Below, piece by piece: positions 8,571 to 15,751 of a DNA stretch of 64,000 nt. The notes below the pieces were generated by a model, which did no database searches, had not been told where the DNA came from, and was given only the letters and a program-made list of their open reading frames with translations. Each line of letters opens with the position of its first letter. The first letter of the stretch is position 1. This DNA is from Pseudomonas sp. Q2-TVG4-2. GTDB taxonomy: Bacteria; Pseudomonadota; Gammaproteobacteria; Pseudomonadales; Pseudomonadaceae. The stretch covers positions 186,001-250,000 of the forward strand of contig NZ_LGLW01000003.1 in assembly GCF_013620795.1 (NCBI RefSeq), read 5' to 3'. Made by a program: the position numbers and the translations under genes.

Positions 8571-9188
8571 ATGACCCTTTTGACCGAAAGCGAGCTGCAG
8601 CAAGTGGCCGAAGCGATCGACCGTATCGAGCGGGACACCGATGCCGAGCTGGTAACGGTGTTGGCAGCGCAGGCCGATGACTATCGCTATATCCCGTTGC
8701 TATGGGCGAGCCTGATCTCGCTGCTGTTGCCCGGCGCGCTGCTGTTTTTCAGCGGCTGGCTGGCCGCCTGGCAGCTGCTGCTGGTGCAATGGCTGACCTT
8801 TATCGTGCTAGCGGTGATATTCCGTATGCCCAAGCTAACCAGTCGGTTGATCCCACGCTCGGTCCGCCATTGGCGGGCCTGCAACCTGGCGCGGCGACAG
8901 TTCATCGAACTGAACCTGCACCACACCGACGGCGGGACCGGCATGCTGATCTTCGTCTCCGAGGCCGAGCGTTATGTGGAGATTCTGGTGGATCGAGGCA
9001 TTTCCAGTCGTATCGATAACAGTGCCTGGGAGTCGATTGTCGCGAATTTTACCGGGAAGGTGCGCGACGGGCAGGTGCTTCAGGGCTTCCTGGGCTGTAT
9101 CGAGGCCTGTGGCTCGCTGCTCAAGCAACACGTCCCGGCTACCCATGAGCGCAATGAGCTGCCCAACCATCTAGTAGTGCTGCCCTAG
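8571..9188 (+). CDS. TPM-domain membrane protein
   Basis: This 205-residue protein carries a second, shorter TPM domain split around a membrane hairpin. After the N-terminal TESELQQVAEAIDRIERDTDAELVTVLA it has two hydrophobic segments at about 45-65 and 68-90, then ARRQFIELNLHHTDGGTGMLIFVSEAERYVEILVDRGI and the end of the domain. ATG 8571 has a TGGAAA site five bases upstream and gives the conserved TPM start; an in-frame ATG at 8484 would add 29 residues unlike the family. It is the third gene of a lemA-TPM-TPM group, 146 bases after the second, and is followed by a strong convergent terminator. Function unknown beyond a likely envelope role. Confidence 0.88.
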   Translation: MTLLTESELQQVAEAIDRIERDTDAELVTVLAAQADDYRYIPLLWASLISLLLPGALLFFSGWLAAWQLLLVQWLTFIVLAVIFRMPKLTSRLIPRSVRHWRACNLARRQFIELNLHHTDGGTGMLIFVSEAERYVEILVDRGISSRIDNSAWESIVANFTGKVRDGQVLQGFLGCIEACGSLLKQHVPATHERNELPNHLVVLP

Positions 9189-9196
9189 AAACCAAG

Positions 9197-9230
9197 AAGG
9201 GGGATGCCCGCGTTGCGGACATCCCCCTTG
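9197..9230. terminator. Bidirectional hairpin terminator between convergent genes
   Basis: A long inverted repeat, AAGGGGGATG...CATCCCCCTT with an inner CCGC/GCGG pairing, fills the short gap between the plus-strand TPM gene and the minus-strand TPR gene. It ends in short pyrimidine/T-containing tails on either side, so it can terminate both transcripts. Confidence 0.8.
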
Positions 9231-9232
9231 CT

Positions 9233-10510
9233 TCAGCGCACACTGCGCTGTTGGGCCAGGAGCTCGCGTTCGCGAAGTAGTGCGCGGACCAGTTTGTCCT
9301 GATCGCTGCGGCGGGCTGCGGCAATCAGTGTCTGATCGATCAGGTCACGCTGGGCATGACTGCCGCCGAACAGGTGGGCCTGGCTTCGCACCGGCCGCAG
9401 CAAGTCCACGCAACGCCTGTACTCCCCATCGACGAATGCCACTATCGCTTCCACGCCCGGCGCACCGATCAAATGAGTGAAGCGCGCGTTATCATCATCC
9501 TTCCTACACGCGCGTCGCTGTGCTTCGCGCAGTTGACCGAGCAGGTCTTCGCGACCGCTGCGGGCAAAGGCCATCGCCGCATGGAAGTCGTTGAAGGCGT
9601 ATCGGCCATCCGTCGCCATCGCTGCCCAGCGCTCGGTCACGCCGGCCCAGCGATCGCCGACCTCCGCGCCTCGCAATTGCAGGCGCCAGAGCATCGAGCT
9701 GGCGTCGACTAATTCCAATGCTAGAGCGCTCTCGTGGCCGGCAATCGGCCCGTCAAACAATGCCAACACAGTGTCGAACTCGTCCTGTTCCAGATAATGC
9801 AGCGCCAGGTGCCACCAATTGTGCACGGCGAGCATGCTGTCCTGTTGCCAGGCAGGACTACCGCGCATCCAAGCGATGCCTTCCTCGCGGCGACCCTGCA
9901 TTTCCAGCACATGCGCAACAGCATGCTGCGCCCAGGCATCGTCGGGTTGCAGCGACACGGCTTCGCGGCCATACCGCTCGCCCCGCTGATAGTCACCGGT
10001 TTCTTCCAGCCCGAAGGCGTACATACCGAGCATGGCGTGATAACCGGGCACCGCTGGCGACCAGTCCGGCAATACCCGTGCGATGCGGTCACGCAACATG
10101 CGTGCATCGCCGGTGAAGAAATCCAGCTGATGGCCGGCTTGCAAGGCCAGCAAGTCATGGGGGTAATCGAGGCTGAGGTCTTCCAGTGTGCGCCCCGATG
10201 CGTGCCAATGGCCGTCGACCAGCAGCTGCAACGCCTGGATATGGCGTGCCTCGCGGTCGTTGTGCGGCAGTGCGCGGGCGCGTTCAAGCGCAGCCTGCGC
10301 AATCGGCGTCGCAGCCGCTTCGGTGCCTAGCAGGTAAAGCCAGGCATGCAGGATGTGGCCCATCACCAATTCAGGGGAAGCCTCGACAGCGGCTTCGGTG
10401 CTTGCCAGCGGATCGGTGCGCAGGCAGCGGAACTGCGAGAGGGCCTGCTCGAGCAAAGCCTGTGCCTGGCTGTTGCAACCGGTCAGTTGGTATCCATGCG
10501 CGTCTTTCAT
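9233..10510 (-). CDS. Tetratricopeptide-repeat protein, TTC38/StaR-like
   Basis: The 425-residue protein is built of helical repeats like the TTC38 family: VMGHILHAWLYLLGTEA, ERARALPHNDREARHIQALQ, and HHxxH-like stretches including HNWWHLALHYLEQ, which is typical of that family. There is no signal peptide or membrane segment, so it is probably cytoplasmic. The ATG at 10510 has a TGGAG site nine bases upstream, preferred over an upstream extension. It is divergent from the AraC-type regulator, sharing a 111-base gap, which suggests that the regulator may control it. The biochemical role of bacterial TTC38-like proteins is not known; a protein-interaction scaffold is the usual guess. Confidence 0.8.
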   Translation of the reverse strand: MKDAHGYQLTGCNSQAQALLEQALSQFRCLRTDPLASTEAAVEASPELVMGHILHAWLYLLGTEAAATPIAQAALERARALPHNDREARHIQALQLLVDGHWHASGRTLEDLSLDYPHDLLALQAGHQLDFFTGDARMLRDRIARVLPDWSPAVPGYHAMLGMYAFGLEETGDYQRGERYGREAVSLQPDDAWAQHAVAHVLEMQGRREEGIAWMRGSPAWQQDSMLAVHNWWHLALHYLEQDEFDTVLALFDGPIAGHESALALELVDASSMLWRLQLRGAEVGDRWAGVTERWAAMATDGRYAFNDFHAAMAFARSGREDLLGQLREAQRRACRKDDDNARFTHLIGAPGVEAIVAFVDGEYRRCVDLLRPVRSQAHLFGGSHAQRDLIDQTLIAAARRSDQDKLVRALLRERELLAQQRSVR

Positions 10511-10621
10511 TGTTCTATGCTCCAGGAGTCCAGTTCGCTGGCAGGGGCCAGCGGAGCCATAGTCGTGGTTACGGGCGAGTCGGACCAAAGCGATCTTGGA
10601 AACAATACGGCCATTTCCGCC

Positions 10622-11695
10622 ATGACTCGTTCAGATACTGCTAAGAGCCTGCCACCCCTGACCGTTGCCCTGCTGGCAACACCCGACACCACGGCATCGA
10701 CCCTGTTCGGACTCTACGATTTGCTGCTGGGAACCCGCCGTGATTGGCAGCAGTTGATGAACCAGGTAGACGTCGAGTCGCCTTTCGCTCCGCTGATTGT
10801 CAGCCGCGATGGCCTGCCGTTGCGGGTGTACAACGACGTACCGATCCACCCTCACGCGAGTCTGGATGACGCCCCGCCGCCAGACGTGCTGATTATCAGT
10901 GATCTGGCGATCAGCCCTTGGGAGCCCCTGGACGATCGTTATGACCGCGAGGCGCGTTGGATGCGCGAGCGCTACGAGGCCGGAGCGACACTCGCGGCCG
11001 CCTGTTCCGGGGCGAGGCTGCTGGCGCGTACGGGGCTGCTGAAAGGTTGCGAAGGCACCTCTCACTGGGGCTACTGCGACTGCCTGCGGCGTGAATATCC
11101 GGACGTGCACTGGCAGCCGGACAAGGCGTTGGTCAATGCCGGTGTCGGGCAGCGGCTGGTGATGTCTGGCAGCGGCAGTAGCTGGCATGCGCTGGGGTTG
11201 TTTCTTATCGCCCGCTTCGTTGGCGCCAGAGAGGCCATGGAGGTCGCACGGATGAACCTGTTCGACTGGGATGCGACCAGCCCGTTGGCCTATGCCGCGA
11301 TGATGCGCACCAGTCAGCTGGCCGATCCGGTCATTGCCCGCTGTCAGGAGTGGGCGGCACACCATTACAGCGCTGTAGCGCCTGTCGCGGCGATGGCGCG
11401 TATCAGCGGCTTGCCGGAGCGGACGTTTCAGCGGCGCTTCGCTCTGGCCACCGGCCTGACACCGCTGGATTATGTGCATACGCTGCGGCTGGAAGAGGCC
11501 AAGCAGCTGCTGGAGAGCAGCATCCTGGCCGTGGAGGCGATCGCCTGGGAGGTGGGCTACCAGGATGCGGGCTTTTTCGGTCGTCTGTTCCGACGCAAAG
11601 TGGGCCTTACGCCAGCCCAGTACCGCCGACGCTTCGGCATGTTGGCGCGGCGGTTAGCCGGTGTAGCGACTTTGACGGACGCGGCAATCGGCTGA
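10622..11695 (+). CDS. GlxA-family AraC-type transcriptional regulator (DJ-1/PfpI domain)
   Basis: The 357-residue protein joins an N-terminal DJ-1/PfpI-like domain (residues about 12-195, with AAACSGARLLARTGLLKG at the nucleophile-elbow position, a cysteine followed by Ser-Gly) to a C-terminal AraC/XylS double helix-turn-helix (about 240-345: MARISGLPERTFQRRFALATG, then AIAWEVGYQDAGFFGRLFRRKVGLTPAQYRRRF). This is the GlxA/GbdR/CdhR/ArgR architecture used in Pseudomonas for choline, carnitine and amino acid catabolism. The effector cannot be told. ATG 10622 begins the conserved part, though its ribosome site is weak. It is divergent from the TPR gene. Confidence 0.9.
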   Translation: MTRSDTAKSLPPLTVALLATPDTTASTLFGLYDLLLGTRRDWQQLMNQVDVESPFAPLIVSRDGLPLRVYNDVPIHPHASLDDAPPPDVLIISDLAISPWEPLDDRYDREARWMRERYEAGATLAAACSGARLLARTGLLKGCEGTSHWGYCDCLRREYPDVHWQPDKALVNAGVGQRLVMSGSGSSWHALGLFLIARFVGAREAMEVARMNLFDWDATSPLAYAAMMRTSQLADPVIARCQEWAAHHYSAVAPVAAMARISGLPERTFQRRFALATGLTPLDYVHTLRLEEAKQLLESSILAVEAIAWEVGYQDAGFFGRLFRRKVGLTPAQYRRRFGMLARRLAGVATLTDAAIG

Positions 11696-11795
11696 GGTGG
11701 GTTCGTGACGAGACGAGGCAGCGCACCGGCGTGTTTCGCATCAGAGGCCGCGCTTGGCCGCTGCCCTGCGGCCGTTGCGAGTAAGGATCGCCGGC

Positions 11796-13763
11796 TCAGA
11801 TCATCCCTGGGCCGTCGTCGTCTGGCTGTTCCGGCAATGCCAGTTCGAAGCGATCGGCATTGTCCAGGGCACTGGCAGCGACACGATCGATGCTGCTCAT
11901 GGCGTGACCGATGATTGAGCTGACGCTGGCCTCGTGATGTTGCTCGGGCAGGCGCTCGATGGCTGCGAGTACCTCTTCGCCGGGCACGGTTTCGTCGGCC
12001 AGCAGCCGGTCAGCGATCTCATCCAGCGCAGGTTTCAGGCGCTGCAGCAGTGCCATGCAGTCGCGGTCCAGCTGCTTGAGCAGATTATCCGCCGCGCGAA
12101 TGGAGTCGCCCGAATCGAACTCAATATGCGCGTCACGCACGGCCTGCAGGCTCAACAGCGAACCGCTCGGCCCCATGCCCAGCGCGCCGACCATCGACAA
12201 GGCGATCTTCGAGGCCTCCTGCAGATCTTGCCCGGCACCGGATGAGACCTCGTGGAAATACAACTGCTCGGCACCGCGGCCGGCCAGCAACATCTGAATG
12301 CGGTTGCGCAGCTCGGACTCCATGTGCAGGCGTTTGTCCTCCACCGGCGTTACCAGCGTCACGCCCAGCGCTTGGCCGCGCGGTAGAATGGTGACCTTTT
12401 CCACCCGGCCGACTTTCAGCGCGGCGGCGACCAGCGCGTGACCGGCTTCGTGCACGGCGATGCGTTTGCGATCAGTGGCCGACATCGGCGTGACACCCGA
12501 AGGCTGCTCGCCGATACGGCAGGTTTCCACGGCATCGACAAAGTGCGCCATGCTCACTTTGCTGGCCGCGCCTCGTGCTGCGAGCAATGCTGCATGATTG
12601 GCGATATAGGCGATGGCGGCGGGCGTCAGACCGACGGTGTTGCGCGCCAGTTGCGCGAAATCCAGGTCCTGCTCGGCGCGGATCTTCCCTGCGTACAGGC
12701 GAAACAGCGCTTCACGATCGTTGAGTCCCGGCAGACCGACGGCGATTGAGCGGTCGAAGCGGCCTTCGCGCACCAGCGCCGGATCCAATGAATTAGGGAA
12801 GTTGGTCGCACCCAGCACCAGCACGCCGCTGGCGCCGTCGAAGCCGTCCATCTCGGCGAGGAACTGGTTGATGATCCGGTTGCTCTCGGCATCGCTCGAG
12901 CGCTGTTGCTCGGCGCGCTTGCCGATGCCATCGATCTCGTCGATGAAGATGATGCACGGCGCTTGCTTGCGCGCAGTGCGGAACAGCGCCTTGACCTTCT
13001 GGATGCCCACGCCGAAGTACATCGAGGAGAAATCGCTGCCTGTGACCTGGATGAAGCTGGCGTTGGATTCGGTCGCCAGCGCCTTGGCCAGCTGGGTCTT
13101 GCCGGTACCGGGTTCGCCGGTCAGCAGTACGCCCTTGGGTGGGCGGGCGCCCAGCGCCGCATAGGCGGCGGGGTTGCGTAGATAGTTGGTGACATCGGTG
13201 AGTGCCTGCTTGGCTTCGCTGGCGCCGATCACGTCGGCAAAGCTGATGCCGCTACCCTTGCGCTGCACCTGGAAGGCCTGATTTTTAACCACCAAATAGA
13301 TAAGCGCGCCGACCAACAGAAGGATGAACGGCGCATAGGGTACTACCGACTTGTACCAGGGCGCCTCACCGTCGGTTTCGAACAGGGTCAGGGGGAAGAG
13401 CAGGCCCTCGCTGCTGGCGTAATGGTTGAGTAGCAGCTGGGCCACACGGCCGGATTGATCCGGCACCCAGTACCGCAAACCATCGTTCCGGCTGATGTAG
13501 ACCGCATCCTTGCCGAGCGCGGCACTTGAAATGGTCGCGCCACGCAGATCATTCATGAGCACCGAAAGGTCCTGGCGGTTGGTTTCCCAGGGATCGGTGG
13601 ATTCCCGCAGGGCCTCGAGCATGCTGGCGGCAACGCCTGTCGAAGGCGTGGCCGGGACCGCAGGCTTGAGCTGCCAGTAGGCCACACAAGCAGCGATGAC
13701 CAGCACCAGCAAAACGGATAGCACAGGGCCGCGACGACCTTGTAGCAGACGTGGTGTTTTCAT
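11796..13763 (-). CDS. FtsH-like membrane AAA+ zinc metalloprotease
   Basis: The 655-residue protein has the FtsH layout: membrane segments at about 13-29 and 143-160 around a small periplasmic domain, a AAA+ module with Walker A GEPGTGKT at 216-223, Walker B IIFIDEID at 271-278 and arginine-finger region REGRFDRSI, and a peptidase with zinc motif HEAGH at 438-442 and a third-ligand aspartate at about 513 (GAGQDLQEASKIA). All catalytic residues appear intact, so it should be an active ATP-dependent protease of inner membrane proteins. It is not in the usual rlmE-ftsH-folP setting, so it is probably a paralogue. ATG 13763 is preceded by GGATG; a hairpin-rich leader lies just upstream. Substrates unknown. 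Confidence 0.88.
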   Translation of the reverse strand: MKTPRLLQGRRGPVLSVLLVLVIAACVAYWQLKPAVPATPSTGVAASMLEALRESTDPWETNRQDLSVLMNDLRGATISSAALGKDAVYISRNDGLRYWVPDQSGRVAQLLLNHYASSEGLLFPLTLFETDGEAPWYKSVVPYAPFILLLVGALIYLVVKNQAFQVQRKGSGISFADVIGASEAKQALTDVTNYLRNPAAYAALGARPPKGVLLTGEPGTGKTQLAKALATESNASFIQVTGSDFSSMYFGVGIQKVKALFRTARKQAPCIIFIDEIDGIGKRAEQQRSSDAESNRIINQFLAEMDGFDGASGVLVLGATNFPNSLDPALVREGRFDRSIAVGLPGLNDREALFRLYAGKIRAEQDLDFAQLARNTVGLTPAAIAYIANHAALLAARGAASKVSMAHFVDAVETCRIGEQPSGVTPMSATDRKRIAVHEAGHALVAAALKVGRVEKVTILPRGQALGVTLVTPVEDKRLHMESELRNRIQMLLAGRGAEQLYFHEVSSGAGQDLQEASKIALSMVGALGMGPSGSLLSLQAVRDAHIEFDSGDSIRAADNLLKQLDRDCMALLQRLKPALDEIADRLLADETVPGEEVLAAIERLPEQHHEASVSSIIGHAMSSIDRVAASALDNADRFELALPEQPDDDGPGMI

Positions 13764-14255
13764 TTCACATCCAATCGGGGAAGCCCGATGTTCGACAAAC
13801 AACCGCCTTGAAAGGCGGACCACAGTTATTCACGGGGAAGCCCCGCAGGCGCCAATTGGGTGGCGCTGGGCAGTGCGCGCTTGTGGGATGCGATTTATAT
13901 GCCGGACTGCCGATCGGGCACTTGGGCTCCGATAGCCGGCGAGGATACGGCAAGTGCCATTATGCGCGTGGCGTTGCGACGAATGGCGGGCCGGTTTTCG
14001 ACGAATGACCATTCGGTCGTGGAACGAAATGCTTACGGTGGGCTACAGATTCACGAGCCCCGAGCGAGGCTGATTGGCGGATTTTCAAAACCTCCGCAGG
14101 GACGCGCGCCGCCTGGCGAAGCTCATGTCATGACGTTTTCGCAAGGGCAAACATCGTTTCCGATGAGCGGGCTGCTGGACGTCGGACGTTTAGCGATTTC
14201 ATTGAAGATTCGTAGTACATAGCCTGCCTTTCGCAGTCAGAGCAGTACCCGCACC
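13764..14255. other. Gene-free stretch with three small hairpins next to the FtsH-like gene
   Basis: No convincing gene was found in these 492 bases. Near the FtsH-like start lie three short perfect hairpins: ATCGGG/CCCGAT (13774-13789), CCGCCTT/AAGGCGG (13803-13818) and CGGGG/CCCCG (13833-13845). They would be in the 5' leader of the minus-strand mRNA. The rest (13850-14255) shows no clear repeat, RNA gene or promoter that I can support. Confidence 0.5.
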
Positions 14256-14477
14256 ATGTCTACCCTCACTGAGCTGGCGCAGCAGATCGCGTCGCTGTAT
14301 CCATTGCAAGACAAGTCCGCCGGCAAGCGTTACCGCATTGTCAGTCAGCTGGCAGGTATGACCGAACTGGAAGAGATCAATGGCGCGCCGCGCTATGTCG
14401 ATACTTGCCAGCTCGCTGATCAGAACCTGTGGGATGGTGGCACCGCGCTGTCCGCTGGGCGATTCGCTTCCGCCTAG
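14256..14477 (+). CDS. Small hypothetical protein
   Basis: A possible 73-residue protein begins MSTLTELAQQIASLYPLQDK and contains YRIVSQLAGMTELEEINGAPRYV, which reads like a genuine amphipathic, soluble protein rather than an antisense shadow. The last 10-15 residues are less protein-like, so the gene may be truncated or frameshifted near 14450. No family is recognised. The ribosome binding site is weak. It lies alone between the FtsH-like leader and the FecR-domain gene. It could also be a remnant of a longer gene. Confidence 0.4.
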   Translation: MSTLTELAQQIASLYPLQDKSAGKRYRIVSQLAGMTELEEINGAPRYVDTCQLADQNLWDGGTALSAGRFASA

Positions 14478-14672
14478 CCCACGCCTTTCTCCGAAGCGTC
14501 ACGGCGCGGCCCGAGAGGCCACTCTGTGGGGCAGGTCTCGCCGTTTCGCTTGTATTTCGCAAAGGTCATCCGGCATTCTGCAGCGTTCGCCTGACGCGCG
14601 CGTCAGGCCACCGATAAGAGTGCCTCGGGCAGTGATCGAAAGGTTGGCGACCCGTTACGGAGACTGGAAGTG

Positions 14673-15149
14673 ATGATGTATGAAAGCAGCTTCGCCATGC
14701 TGAAGAGCGCCCGATCGATGCTGATCGTCGCTCTGCTGGCGCTGCCCTCGTTGGGGCAGGCGCAGGAATTGAGCGAGCCGATCGGCTACATCATGAAGGT
14801 GAAGGGCGAGGCGACGGTTACCAGCCGCGGACAGACGATCGACGCGGCCGTCGGCCAGGCCGTGATTCTCGGCGCGGTGCTGCGTACCGGCGCGCAGGGC
14901 TCGATGGGCGTGACGCTCAGCGATAACACGGTGATGTCCTTAGGCCCCAACAGTGAATTCACTCTCGATGAATACGAGTTCGAACCCATCCGCGAGGAGC
15001 TGCGGCTGAGCGCCCGCATCAGTCGCGGTACGTTGAATTTCATTTCTGGCGTGATCGCCAAGCTCAAGCCCGAGGCGGTCGAGCTGAAAACCCCCACAGG
15101 TACCATCGGGGTGCGCGGTACCCACTTCCTGGTGAAGGTCGGCCAGTGA
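14673..15149 (+). CDS. FecR-domain periplasmic protein
   Basis: The roughly 158-residue protein has a signal peptide (SMLIVALLALPSLGQAQ) and a FecR domain: GEATVTSRGQTIDAAVGQAV, then LRTGAQGSMGVTLSDNTVMSLGPNSEF and the closing TPTGTIGVRGTHFLVKV. This is the stand-alone periplasmic kind, not the TonB-linked sigma regulator FecR, as there is no cytoplasmic anti-sigma part. Start ATG 14673 is one of three adjacent start codons (GTG 14670, ATG 14673, ATG 14676) behind GGAG. Its stop overlaps the GTG start of the OmpA-type lipoprotein, so they form a coupled pair. Such FecR/OmpA pairs often sit beside CHASE2 cyclases, as here, suggesting a shared envelope-sensing role (inference). Confidence 0.88.
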   Translation: MMYESSFAMLKSARSMLIVALLALPSLGQAQELSEPIGYIMKVKGEATVTSRGQTIDAAVGQAVILGAVLRTGAQGSMGVTLSDNTVMSLGPNSEFTLDEYEFEPIREELRLSARISRGTLNFISGVIAKLKPEAVELKTPTGTIGVRGTHFLVKVGQ

Positions 15150-15745
15150 TAAAGATGCTGCGATATGGATTCATACTGCTGTGTTTCGTTTTGTTGTCGG
15201 GCTGCGTGACGGGAGATTATGTGGTGCTGTTGGAGAGCCCGGACGGCACTACCGGCGCGGTGCTGGTGGAGGACGCCAATGGCCAGACTCGCCTCGATCG
15301 TACGCACCAGGCTGTGGCGATCGGCGGCCGCGGGCCTGGCTCGCGCCCGTTCAATATCGGCGAGCGGCGCATTACCCATGATTTCTCCGAGGCGCTGGCC
15401 GCCCAGCCGACCTTGCCACAGCGCTTCCAGCTGTACTTCCAGATCGGGAGCGCCGAGCTGACCGAGCAATCGCAGCGAGCCATCGAGCAGGTTTTCGAGG
15501 CGATCCGCTTGCGCGGGCCGTCTGCCGTCTCGGTCATCGGTCATACCGATACGCTAAGCGGTCCGGTCTGGAACGAGCAGCTGGGGCTGATCCGTGCTCA
15601 GGCGATTGCGGACATGCTGCGCAGCCGAGCCATGGAGGTGATCGAGCTGAGCGTTTCCTCGCATGGCGAGCGCAACCTGTTGATCGATACGCCGGATGGC
15701 GTGTCCGAACCGCGCAACCGCCGGGTCGAAGTCAGCGTTCGCTGA
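15146..15745 (+). CDS. OmpA-family peptidoglycan-binding lipoprotein
   Basis: The 199-residue protein begins with a lipoprotein signal with lipobox LLSGC (Cys20) and ends with an OmpA-C peptidoglycan-binding domain (about 92-199: RFQLYFQIGSAELTEQSQ, VSVIGHTDTLSGPVWNEQLGLIRAQAIADML, SEPRNRRVEVSVR). It should tether the envelope to the cell wall. A GTG at 15146 overlaps the upstream TGA, with an AAGGTCGG site just before; ATG 15155 is an alternative that keeps the signal sequence. It is convergent with the CHASE2 cyclase gene, leaving only six bases between the two stop codons. Confidence 0.88.
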   Translation: MIKMLRYGFILLCFVLLSGCVTGDYVVLLESPDGTTGAVLVEDANGQTRLDRTHQAVAIGGRGPGSRPFNIGERRITHDFSEALAAQPTLPQRFQLYFQIGSAELTEQSQRAIEQVFEAIRLRGPSAVSVIGHTDTLSGPVWNEQLGLIRAQAIADMLRSRAMEVIELSVSSHGERNLLIDTPDGVSEPRNRRVEVSVR

Positions 15746-15751
15746 GCTGCT

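Noticed and set aside
13860-14222. A 120-codon plus-strand frame in the gap after the FtsH-like gene
   Set aside because: No ribosome site, no recognisable family and an odd composition; treated as non-coding.
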